Positions 17,473 through 24,842 of a DNA stretch of 40,044 nucleotides are shown here, piece after piece. The stretch spans positions 1-40,044 of the forward strand of contig NZ_JAHCMU010000026.1 in the NCBI RefSeq assembly GCF_018449435.1. The letters are read 5' to 3'. Source of the stretch: Flagellimonas sp. 389 (GTDB taxonomy: Bacteria; Bacteroidota; Bacteroidia; Flavobacteriales; Flavobacteriaceae). The position numbers were made by a program, and so were the translations under genes. The notes beneath the pieces are model-generated. The model had not been told where the DNA came from. It made no database searches and was given only the letters and a program-made list of their open reading frames with translations. Numbering within the stretch: position 1 is the first letter of the stretch; each line of letters starts with the position of its first letter.

Positions 17473-17945
17473 AATTCAATTTTAGTCTCTGCAAAAATAT
17501 TGAAATAAAGGACGAATTAGGAGACCGATTTGGAATGTTTTGAACTAAATGTTGTTGAAGGTTTATTAGGGTAAAAAATCAGTTTCACAGTAAAACATTT
17601 CGTATAGTGAGCTTAAACTTAATCTTTCCTCTCCGTAGCTTTTTATAATTCATTTTCAAGTTTAGATCAAACTATATTGATTTGATAAAATATCCATAAA
17701 TACCTAAACCCCACATATCATTAGGTTTAGGATGGCAAATAACTTTATTATGCAGAAGGTTGGTATTTGCTATAAATTCAATAGCAGGCCATTCAAATGT
17801 TAAAAAAATAACATTTTATCGATTTTTCTTACACAAAATGAAGAATATACATTTTTAACAGTATATTTGGTTATCCAAATTGGTAAACCAATCTGATTAA
17901 CCAATTTGCACAACGTTTCTGAATTATTAATTAAACAACACTATC
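17473..17945. other. Divergent intergenic region between gcvT and the alginate lyase
   Basis: This 473-bp AT-rich stretch must hold promoters for both divergent genes. Visible elements are the sequence TTAGGGTAA (17566-17574, also found in the 12834-13516 gap), a perfect 8-bp inverted repeat CCTAAACC/GGTTTAGG (17703-17731), and the alginate lyase -7 box with triple operator (17862-17905). I see no gene in it. Confidence 0.6.
17862..17905 (+). promoter_or_regulatory. Alginate lyase promoter box with three phased palindromic operators
   Basis: A perfect -7 element TATATTTG lies at 17862-17869; no TTG is seen at the -33 distance. Overlapping and following it are three 14-bp sites: TTTGGTTATCCAAA (17866-17879), ATTGGTAAACCAAT (17879-17892) and TCTGATTAACCAAT (17892-17905). 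Each shares its end base with the next, and the centres are exactly 13 bp apart. The first two are strong palindromes (TTGG/CCAA arms); the third keeps only the right arm. Binding here would cover the -7 box and the start site, so repression is the likely mode. Alginate catabolism in the related genus Zobellia is controlled by a GntR-type repressor, which makes such a regulator a candidate. Confidence 0.6.
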
Positions 17946-19223
17946 ATGAATTACTTTGAAAATTTTTTTCTGCAAATTCCTAAAATAATCACTGCCTGCT
18001 GCCTACTATTACTAATTGGCTGCTCGGATAGCACTCTTGAAGAAGATGTTGAAGCCAATGCCCAAGAAGAATTTATAGTAGCAGAATTGACTACTGGCAC
18101 AATCCAAGCCGAAGATTACGATGCGCAGAACGGTATTAGCGTTGTAAACGGTTCAAAAGTTGGCTACATACAAAACAATGACTGGATCAGATTTGAGGAT
18201 TTTGATTTTTCCGGTGCAAACTCTGTTTCCGTTAGGGCTGCTAGTGATAGAAGTGGCGGAACGATAGAATTTAGGGCAGGAGGTCCAAGTAGCGACCTAC
18301 TTGGAACGGTAAATATATCCAACACTGGAGGATGGAATGCTATGCAAACCTTTACGGGAAGTATGAACGATAACTCCAATAATTCTGATCTTTACCTGGT
18401 TTTTAAAGGCGGTAGTGGTTATTTATTTGATGTTGATTCGTTTAGTTTTAGCGGATCAGGTAGTACACCACCTTCTGGAAATGCAGGAATACCTTCGGAT
18501 TTGATGCCCAATTGTAACCAATGGAAAATCACCTATCCTGATGGGTCAGAGGACAAAACACTTTGTGGTGAGGGTAACAACGAGTATTTCTTTGTGAACG
18601 GATCAGGAAATGGTATAGTTTTTAGGGCCCCTATTCGAACAAATAATGGCACTACACCTAATTCAGATTATGTGCGTTCTGAATTTAGAGAGCGTAAAGA
18701 GGATGGAAGTTCAGATATCTATTGGAATACCAATGGCACACACTTTATTTACGTAAAACAGGCCATCACGCATTTACCGATTGTAAAAGACCATTTAGTG
18801 GCAACCCAGATACATGGAAATAAGTCAGAAGGAATAGACGATTCTATGGTTTTGCGTTTGGAAGGGGACCACTTGTTCCTAAGTTTTAATGGAGGAGTAT
18901 TGAGAAACGATCTTACCATAAAAAGGGGGTACACTTTGGGAACGGTTCACGAAGTGATTTTTGAAGTAATAAACGGTAGGCACTATTGCTATTATAGTGA
19001 GGATGGGAATTTAAAGAGTGCCTATGACAGTGGTTCGGCTTCTTCCTATTTGGTCAAAGATGGTAGTAATTCGGTATTAATGGACATAGACTATGGAGAT
19101 GCTTATTTTAAAATCGGCAACTACACCCAAAGTAATGCAAATAGGGAAGGAAGTAACGCAAACGACCCCGACAACTACGGAGAAGTCGTGGTATATGATT
19201 ACGATCTAGACCATACAAATTAA
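17946..19223 (+). CDS. Alginate lyase, CBM6-PL7 surface lipoprotein
   Basis: A 425-residue lipoprotein (LLLIGC, Cys26; the following SDSTLEEDVE is acidic, as in many surface-exported Bacteroidota lipoproteins). Residues about 50-172 form a CBM6-like module (IQAEDYDAQNGI, VGYIQNNDWIRFEDFDF, LYLVFKGGSGYLFDVDSFSF). A Ser/Gly/Pro linker leads to a PL7 catalytic domain with its three signatures: RSEFRE (about 244), QIHG (about 287) and YFKIGNYTQ (about 386). QIH in the second motif is usually linked to cleavage at guluronate-containing bonds. The product cleaves alginate by beta-elimination outside the cell. No SusCD pair or other alginate gene adjoins it, so it stands alone with its own operators and terminator. 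Confidence 0.93.
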   Translation: MNYFENFFLQIPKIITACCLLLLIGCSDSTLEEDVEANAQEEFIVAELTTGTIQAEDYDAQNGISVVNGSKVGYIQNNDWIRFEDFDFSGANSVSVRAASDRSGGTIEFRAGGPSSDLLGTVNISNTGGWNAMQTFTGSMNDNSNNSDLYLVFKGGSGYLFDVDSFSFSGSGSTPPSGNAGIPSDLMPNCNQWKITYPDGSEDKTLCGEGNNEYFFVNGSGNGIVFRAPIRTNNGTTPNSDYVRSEFRERKEDGSSDIYWNTNGTHFIYVKQAITHLPIVKDHLVATQIHGNKSEGIDDSMVLRLEGDHLFLSFNGGVLRNDLTIKRGYTLGTVHEVIFEVINGRHYCYYSEDGNLKSAYDSGSASSYLVKDGSNSVLMDIDYGDAYFKIGNYTQSNANREGSNANDPDNYGEVVVYDYDLDHTN

Positions 19224-19248
19224 ATAGTTAGCTGGATCTGGAATGGAT

Positions 19249-19280
19249 AAGGGCGGATTTTTAAATCTGCCCTTTTTTTA
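19249..19280 (+). terminator. Rho-independent terminator of the alginate lyase gene
   Basis: A 12-bp stem (AAGGGCGGATTT with AAATCTGCCCTT, one G-T pair) with a 2-base loop is followed by a T run. It begins 25 bp after the stop codon. Confidence 0.85.
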
Positions 19281-19335
19281 CTTTATTTCTTGACTTATTC
19301 TAAACAAGCCATCAATTATTGAAAATCAGAAACGT

Positions 19336-20631
19336 TTATGGGTCCTTTAAATAAGATTTTAGCGCTTCGTATGAATTTATTTTAATGGATTTTTTTTCTC
19401 TGCCCATTACTTTTTGGATTTGAGATGGAATTTTGGGCGATATGTTCAACGTTTCTTCTACGGTAGCTAAAAACTTGACCGGGTGTGCTGTCTCCAGAAA
19501 GATTCCAAACGTATCTGGATTCAACTTCTGATATGTTTTTAACCCAAGATATCCTACCGCTCCATGCGGGTCTGCAACATACCCGGAGTTGTTATATAGC
19601 TTTTTCATGGCAGTTTTGGTCTCTTCATCGGAAAACGAAAAAGAGGAAAGATTTTCTTTAAGTACTGCAAAATCATTGTTGTAAAGTTTTCTAATGCGTA
19701 CAAAGTTACTAGGGTCCCCAACGTCCATAGCATTGGAAATGGTTGCTATTGAAGGTACTGGCTCATATATGCCACACTGCATAAATTTTGGAACCACATC
19801 ATTGACATTGGTAGCTGCTACAAAATGTTTGACAGGCATTCCCAATTTTTGTGCAACCATTCCTGCACAGACATTCCCAAAATTACCGGATGGTATGGAG
19901 AAAACAATTTCCTTGTCCTTGGACTTAGCTTGCTTATAAGCAAATAAAAAGTAAAATAATTGTGGCAGCCATCTCGCTACATTGATGCTATTGGCCGATG
20001 TCAATTTTTTTGTTGCCGTAATTTCCTCATCTAAAAAAGCAGTTTTTACCATCTTCTGACAATCGTCAAAAGTACCTTCAACTTCCATGGCAACAATGTT
20101 TTGCCCCAAAGTGGTGAGTTGCCTTTCTTGTATATCACTTACCTTTCCACTGGGATACAGTATGACCACATTTACCCCTTCCACTCCCAAAAAACCGTTG
20201 GCAACAGCTCCTCCGGTATCTCCGGAGGTGGCAACAAGAACGGTCACTTCATTGCTTTCATTTTTTGAAAAATATCCCAGACAGTTCGCCATAAACCGTG
20301 CGCCAACGTCTTTAAAAGCCATTGTTGGTCCGTGAAATAGTTCAAGGGTCGCAACACCTTCCTCAATTTCTATTACTGGGAAATCAAAATCCAATACGTT
20401 GTCTAGAATACTTTTTAAGAAAGTATCAGGAATCTCTGAACTTACGAATTGATGAATGGCTTTAAAAGCAATTTCATGATTGCTGTAGGTATCTATATTT
20501 TCGAAGAAACCCTTTGATAACGGAGTAATCTTTTCAGGAAAGTAGAGTCCTTTATCGGGTGCTATTCCAGCGATAACCGCTTCTTTGAAGGAGGCCAGAT
20601 TATTGGGGTTGTTTAGGCTGTAAAAGTTCAT
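19336..20631 (-). CDS. thrC: Threonine synthase
   Basis: A 431-residue PLP enzyme of the usual length. The PLP lysine is in HGPTMAFKDVGARF (Lys107). The glycine-rich phosphate-binding segment is TSGDTGGAVANGF, and the C-terminus has DPHGAVGYLG and ETAHPVKF. It converts O-phosphohomoserine to threonine, the last step of the pathway begun by thrA and thrB upstream. Its first 32 bases overlap the end of the four-helix-bundle gene. In a plain thr operon thrC would follow thrB directly, so its translation may now depend on the inserted gene. Confidence 0.97.
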   Translation of the reverse strand: MNFYSLNNPNNLASFKEAVIAGIAPDKGLYFPEKITPLSKGFFENIDTYSNHEIAFKAIHQFVSSEIPDTFLKSILDNVLDFDFPVIEIEEGVATLELFHGPTMAFKDVGARFMANCLGYFSKNESNEVTVLVATSGDTGGAVANGFLGVEGVNVVILYPSGKVSDIQERQLTTLGQNIVAMEVEGTFDDCQKMVKTAFLDEEITATKKLTSANSINVARWLPQLFYFLFAYKQAKSKDKEIVFSIPSGNFGNVCAGMVAQKLGMPVKHFVAATNVNDVVPKFMQCGIYEPVPSIATISNAMDVGDPSNFVRIRKLYNNDFAVLKENLSSFSFSDEETKTAMKKLYNNSGYVADPHGAVGYLGLKTYQKLNPDTFGIFLETAHPVKFLATVEETLNISPKIPSQIQKVMGREKKSIKINSYEALKSYLKDP

Positions 20632-21037
20632 TTATCTTTAAAATTGACGGATGACAGAAGATAGTTGATTGTGTGAAGGGACAGTGAATGTTTTTTCTAA
20701 AAGCAGTCATCATATTCATGAAATGAAATGCTTCATTATATAGAGCGATGAATTTTACTTCATCAATGTAGTACCTTCTTTTAGCTTTGAACAAGCAAGT
20801 TACCACCTCGGCCAGTGAACGAATGGAATATCCCATAAACCTTTTTTGCTCTGGATTTGATTGACCGATGGAACCTTCTGAAATATTCAAAGCAATTGAA
20901 TCCGAAGCTCTTCGGATTTGTGAGGCTAAATTAAATTTTTCCCTTTCTGGGAATTTCAAAGCCAGTTGGTCTATTATTTCTCCAAAGTCCATGGCTTTTT
21001 GCCAAATATTTAGTTTTTCAAATTTAAACTTGTCCAT
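20600..21037 (-). CDS. Four-helix-bundle protein (S23/IVP family) inserted in the thr operon
   Basis: A 145-residue protein. The family pattern is clear: FEKLNIWQKAMDFGEIID, REKFNLASQIRRASDSIALNISEG, RFMGYSIRSLAEVVTCLFKA and FHFMNMMTAFRKNI. These proteins form four-helix bundles, occur as intervening-sequence ORFs in 23S rRNA genes, and resemble the Avd accessory protein of diversity-generating retroelements. Their function is largely unknown. The family usually ends near the AFRKNI helix. Here about 28 further residues (HCPFTQSTIFCHPSI...) run into thrC, which suggests that the native stop was lost at the insertion junction. A heptanucleotide tandem array fills the space upstream to thrB. 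Confidence 0.85.
   Translation of the reverse strand: MDKFKFEKLNIWQKAMDFGEIIDQLALKFPEREKFNLASQIRRASDSIALNISEGSIGQSNPEQKRFMGYSIRSLAEVVTCLFKAKRRYYIDEVKFIALYNEAFHFMNMMTAFRKNIHCPFTQSTIFCHPSILKINELLQPKQPQ
20645..20672 (+). repeat. Degenerate heptamer repeats at the thrC side of the four-helix gene
   Basis: Four successive 7-mers on the plus strand (TGACGGA, TGACAGA, AGATAGT, TGATTGT) resemble the TGATGAY unit that the array at 21094-21226 carries on the minus strand. If real, the inserted gene is flanked by inverted arrays. The similarity is loose. Confidence 0.3.
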
Positions 21038-21093
21038 TCATAAAAGATTTATTTGAGGTCGTAATAATGCGTTTTTAATTTTTAGTTTTTACA

Positions 21094-21226
21094 GTCATCA
21101 ATCATCAGTCATCAGTCATCAGTCATCAATCATCAATCATCAATCATCAGTCATCAGTCATCAATCATCAATCATCAGTCATCAATCATCAGTCATCGGT
21201 CATCAATCATCAGTCATCAGTCATCA
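21094..21226 (-). repeat. Tandem heptanucleotide array, 19 units
   Basis: Nineteen uninterrupted 7-bp units fill 133 bp. On the minus strand each reads TGATGAC or TGATGAT, apart from one CGATGAC (21192-21198). On the plus strand the units are RTCATCA. The array begins with the last 3 bases of thrB, so the thrB TGA stop is part of the array. It ends 56 bp before the four-helix gene. Each unit contains TGATG, an overlapping stop and start. Because 7 is not a multiple of 3, copy-number change shifts the spacing and frame between thrB and the next gene. Confidence 0.95.
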
Positions 21227-22144
21227 AATCCTCTTCACCCCCTCAATATTAATTTTCGACACATGGATATCAAAATCAACACCTATATTTTTATACGTTT
21301 CCTTCATGGCATCGGCTACTTGCAATGCAGTATGTTTACCTTTGCTCAATGCGAAAATTGATGGGCCAGAACCAGAAATGCCACAGCCTAAGGCCCCAGC
21401 TTCTCTAGTATTTACTTTTATTGAATCGAAACCAGGAATCAATATAGAACGAATGGGTTCAACGATGTAATCCTGTAACGACCGTCCTATTAGGTCATAG
21501 TCATTTTGGAAAAGTCCAGCAATGAGTCCACCAACATTTCCCCATTGTTGAATACCTTTTTCTAGAGTAATCGTAGTTTTTAAGATTTTTCGGGAATCCG
21601 AAGTTTTTATTTCTATTTGTGGATGAATCACTGTTGCGAACAATTCTTCAGGTGTGGGGATGGAAATAATATCCAAAGGCTGGTAACTTCGCACCAATGT
21701 AAAACCACCATAAATGGCAGGAGCCACGTTATCTGCATGGGCCACATCACTTGCTAGTTTTTCACCTTGCATAGCAAACTGTACCAATTCCAGATTTGAA
21801 AAAGGCTTGCCCAAAAGTTCATTCATGGCCCATACTGCCCCGGCTGAACTTGCTGCGCTACTTCCGATACCACTCCCGGGTTTGATTCTTTTATGGATTT
21901 CTATTTCAAATCCCCCTTCGTAATCACTTTTTTCCAATAAGGCCAAACCAGCCACTCCTGAAACATTTCTATTTGTTTCTAACGGAAGTTTCTGTCCAGT
22001 GATTTTAGTAATTCTTATTGTGTTTTCTGGAATTTTTCTAACTGTCATTTCATCTCCGACTGAATCTAATGCTAATCCCAAAACATCAAATCCACAGGAG
22101 ACATTGGCAACAGTTGCCGGACAAAAAACCTTTAGTTCTTCCAT
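21224..22144 (-). CDS. thrB: Homoserine kinase
   Basis: A 306-residue GHMP-family kinase of normal length. The ATP-binding motif is PGSGIGSSAASSAGAVWAM (about 91-109). The N-terminus has the family start FCPATVANVSCGFDVLGLAL, and the C-terminal GHMP motif is GALGCGISGSGPSIFAL. It phosphorylates homoserine to O-phosphohomoserine, the substrate of thrC. It starts 2 bp after the thrA stop, so the two are translationally coupled. Its stop codon lies inside the heptamer array. Confidence 0.97.
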   Translation of the reverse strand: MEELKVFCPATVANVSCGFDVLGLALDSVGDEMTVRKIPENTIRITKITGQKLPLETNRNVSGVAGLALLEKSDYEGGFEIEIHKRIKPGSGIGSSAASSAGAVWAMNELLGKPFSNLELVQFAMQGEKLASDVAHADNVAPAIYGGFTLVRSYQPLDIISIPTPEELFATVIHPQIEIKTSDSRKILKTTITLEKGIQQWGNVGGLIAGLFQNDYDLIGRSLQDYIVEPIRSILIPGFDSIKVNTREAGALGCGISGSGPSIFALSKGKHTALQVADAMKETYKNIGVDFDIHVSKINIEGVKRI

Positions 22145-22146
22145 TT

Positions 22147-24591
22147 TTAGAAGTTTCCGATTCGTATAATATCAGCAAAGATACCAGATGCAGTAACTTC
22201 GGCACCTGCACCTGCACCTTTTATGATCAAAGGTTGATCGGGATAGCGTTCGGTATAGAACAAAACAATGTTATCACTACCCTCCAGATTGTAAAAATCA
22301 TGCCCGCTTGGTATTTTTTGAAGCCCTACTTTAGCCTTGCCATTTTCAAATTGGGCCACATATTTCAGCTTACTGTTTTTATCTTTAGCTTCTTTATATA
22401 TTTTTTGGAATTCTGTTTCGTTTTTTTTCAAGGTCTCAAAAAATTCCTCGTTGGAATTTGTCTTCAAGCTTTCCTCCGGTAGAAAAGAATCACTTACGAT
22501 TTCATTCATGTCCAATTGATAGCCACTTTCGCGTGCCAAAATGAGAATTTTTCGCATCACATCCACGCCACTTAGATCTATGGTCGGGTCCGGTTCGGTA
22601 TACCCTTCTTCTTGTGCTTGTTTAACGATATCGTGGAACGTAACGGAATCATCGAAATTGTTAAAGACAAAGTTCAAGCTCCCAGAAAGTACAGCTTCAA
22701 TCTTATTCACTTTGTCACCAGAGGCAATCAGGTGTTTTAGGGTATCAATTATTGGAAGTCCTGCACCCACATTGGTTTCAAACAAAAAAGGAGAATTGAA
22801 CTGCTTTGCCAGTTGTTTTAATTCTTTATAATACCCATAGTCTGACGAGCAAGCAATTTTATTGCAGGTAACTACGGAAATACTGTTTTTAAGATAATCG
22901 GAATAGGTGAGCGAGACTTCTTCGCTGGCCGTATTATCGACAAATACACTGTTACGGTAGTTCAATTGATTTATTTTTTTGAAGAACTCTTCTTTATCCG
23001 CTTTTTGACCATTGGTTAAAACTGATTCCCAATTCTTTAAGGAAATCCCGTCTTCATTAAAAACCATGGTTCTGGAGTTACTTATACCAATGACCCGTAT
23101 ATTTAATTTTAGTTCTTCCCTTAAATACTTTTTCTGTTGCTTTATTTGATCAAGAAGTTTGGAACCTACGTTACCAACGCCCATTACAAAGAGGTTGAGC
23201 TGTTTTATATTCTCTTCAAAAAATGCTTCGTGTAGCGAGTTAAGGGCTTTTTTTACATCGGTTTTCTTAATTACTGCGGAAATATTTCGTTCAGACGCTC
23301 CTTGGGCTATTGCCCTTATATTCACGTTATTTTTCCCCAATGTGCTAAACATTTTACCGCTCAATCCTTGATGACTCTTCATATTATCTCCGACCAACGC
23401 AACAATGGCAAGGTCTTTTTCAACTAGTACAGGTTTTATTTTTTTACTGCTAATTTCATAAGCAAAGGCCTCATTCACTGTGTCCACAGCTTTTTCCACA
23501 TCATTATCCGATATACCGACACAGATTGAATGTTCAGATGAAGCTTGTGTAATGAGCACCACACTGATATTCTCCAGGGAAAGTGTTTCAAAAAAGCGTT
23601 TGGATATTCCTGGGATACCTATCATGCCAGGCCCTTCCAAGGAAAGCAAACTAATGCCACCAACATGGCTTATACCTCGTACTGTTTTTCCATTGCCATT
23701 ACTGTTCTTGGTAATACGGGTTCCCGCATCCTCAGGATTAAATGTGTTTTTGATGATGATCGGAATTTCTTTGCTTAAAACAGGCTGAATGGTAGGCGGG
23801 TAAAGTACCTTGGCCCCAAAATGTGAGAGTTCCATCGCTTCCTCATAACTTATTTGGGATACACATTTGGCTTGTTTCACCAACTTTGGGTTAGCGGTGT
23901 ACATACCGCTAACGTCTGTCCATATTTCCAATACGCTGGCGTTTACGGCAGCTGCAATAATCGCTGCTGTATAATCAGAACCTCCTCTGCCCAAAGTAGT
24001 AAGGTTTCCGGCATTGCTTGATGCAACAAAGCCTGGTAAAACAGTTACCGAATGGGTTGATTTCTTAAAAAATGAATCACAGTTATGGTATGTTTTTTCA
24101 AAGTCTACATGTGCATTTCCAAAACTTTCATCAGTAGTAATTAGTTCTCTTGAGTCTTTAAAAGTAGCGTCGAGTTCTTCTGTTTTGAAAAATTCGGAAA
24201 TAATAAAGGAAGATAGTAACTCACCGTAGCTAACAATTTTATCGGATAGTTTTGGTGTGAGTTCTCCGATTAAAAATGAACCTTCCAAAAGTGTTTCAAG
24301 GATATTCAAATCACTTTTCACCTTGCTCAAAATGGCACTTTGCGCATTCACAGGGATAAGTTCCTTAATCGTTCCCATGTGTCTGTCCTCAATCTTTTTT
24401 AGTCCATCTTTAAACGCTAAATCTTGATTTGAAGCAAGTTGTGAAGTGTGTAGCAGTAAATCGGTGACTCCACCAAATGCGGATACTACAACTGCTATCT
24501 TGTCCGAAACTTCATTTTGGACGATTGTTTTAACTCGGTTGATATTTTCTGGATTGGCTACCGAAGTGCCACCAAACTTTAAGATTTTCAT
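22147..24591 (-). CDS. thrA: Bifunctional aspartokinase / homoserine dehydrogenase
   Basis: An 814-residue fusion enzyme, the standard ThrA length. The aspartokinase domain opens with MKILKFGGTSVANPENI and contains TLGRGGSDYTAAI. ACT-type regulatory segments follow (GMIGIPGISKRFFETL, IVALVGDNMKSHQGLSGKMF). The homoserine dehydrogenase domain begins near FVMGVGNVGSKLLDQI, with TNVGAGLPIIDTLKHLIASGD and the catalytic region EGYTEPDPTIDLSGVDVMRK. It catalyses the first and third steps from aspartate to homoserine and is normally inhibited by threonine. It heads thrA-thrB-[four-helix gene]-thrC, with its own promoter and a candidate leader peptide upstream. Confidence 0.97.
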   Translation of the reverse strand: MKILKFGGTSVANPENINRVKTIVQNEVSDKIAVVVSAFGGVTDLLLHTSQLASNQDLAFKDGLKKIEDRHMGTIKELIPVNAQSAILSKVKSDLNILETLLEGSFLIGELTPKLSDKIVSYGELLSSFIISEFFKTEELDATFKDSRELITTDESFGNAHVDFEKTYHNCDSFFKKSTHSVTVLPGFVASSNAGNLTTLGRGGSDYTAAIIAAAVNASVLEIWTDVSGMYTANPKLVKQAKCVSQISYEEAMELSHFGAKVLYPPTIQPVLSKEIPIIIKNTFNPEDAGTRITKNSNGNGKTVRGISHVGGISLLSLEGPGMIGIPGISKRFFETLSLENISVVLITQASSEHSICVGISDNDVEKAVDTVNEAFAYEISSKKIKPVLVEKDLAIVALVGDNMKSHQGLSGKMFSTLGKNNVNIRAIAQGASERNISAVIKKTDVKKALNSLHEAFFEENIKQLNLFVMGVGNVGSKLLDQIKQQKKYLREELKLNIRVIGISNSRTMVFNEDGISLKNWESVLTNGQKADKEEFFKKINQLNYRNSVFVDNTASEEVSLTYSDYLKNSISVVTCNKIACSSDYGYYKELKQLAKQFNSPFLFETNVGAGLPIIDTLKHLIASGDKVNKIEAVLSGSLNFVFNNFDDSVTFHDIVKQAQEEGYTEPDPTIDLSGVDVMRKILILARESGYQLDMNEIVSDSFLPEESLKTNSNEEFFETLKKNETEFQKIYKEAKDKNSKLKYVAQFENGKAKVGLQKIPSGHDFYNLEGSDNIVLFYTERYPDQPLIIKGAGAGAEVTASGIFADIIRIGNF

Positions 24592-24652
24592 GAGTGATTT
24601 TTATATGGAAAAATGGAAAATATATAAGGAACGGACGGAACTAATAATATAA

Positions 24653-24706
24653 CTACCCCAAAGGGGTAATGGTAGTCAAAGTGAAGATAGATGAAAAAGA
24701 TGTCAT
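24653..24706 (-). CDS. Candidate thr operon leader peptide
   Basis: This 17-codon frame, MTSFSSIFTLTTITPLG then TAG, lies between the thr promoter and thrA and ends 61 bp before the thrA ATG. Five of 17 codons are Thr and two are Ile, concentrated in TLTTIT near the end, the arrangement expected of a threonine attenuation leader. The last codons lie in a small hairpin (TACCCC, 3-base loop, GGGGTA; 24654-24668). No strong U-tract terminator follows, so the mechanism is open. Confidence 0.5.
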   Translation of the reverse strand: MTSFSSIFTLTTITPLG

Positions 24707-24759
24707 CGATGCTAAATTAATATCCGTTTGTTTAAATTGCATACTACAATTATAGAGGT

Positions 24760-24789
24760 CAAATGTAATGCTTTTGAGAGCTTCCTCAA
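24760..24789 (-). promoter_or_regulatory. Predicted thr operon promoter
   Basis: On the minus strand, TTG (24789-24787) and TACATTTG (24767-24760) are 19 bp apart, a full match to the Bacteroidota consensus. The transcript would start near 24754, leaving about 160 untranslated bases before thrA that include the leader peptide. Confidence 0.65.
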
Positions 24790-24842
24790 ATGTTTGTAGA
24801 ATTTTTGCGAAAAATATACTAATAATCAATTTTTATTGTTGA

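Noticed and set aside
21094..21226. The heptamer array as a CRISPR array
   Set aside because: Units are contiguous 7-mers with no unique spacers, and no cas genes are present.
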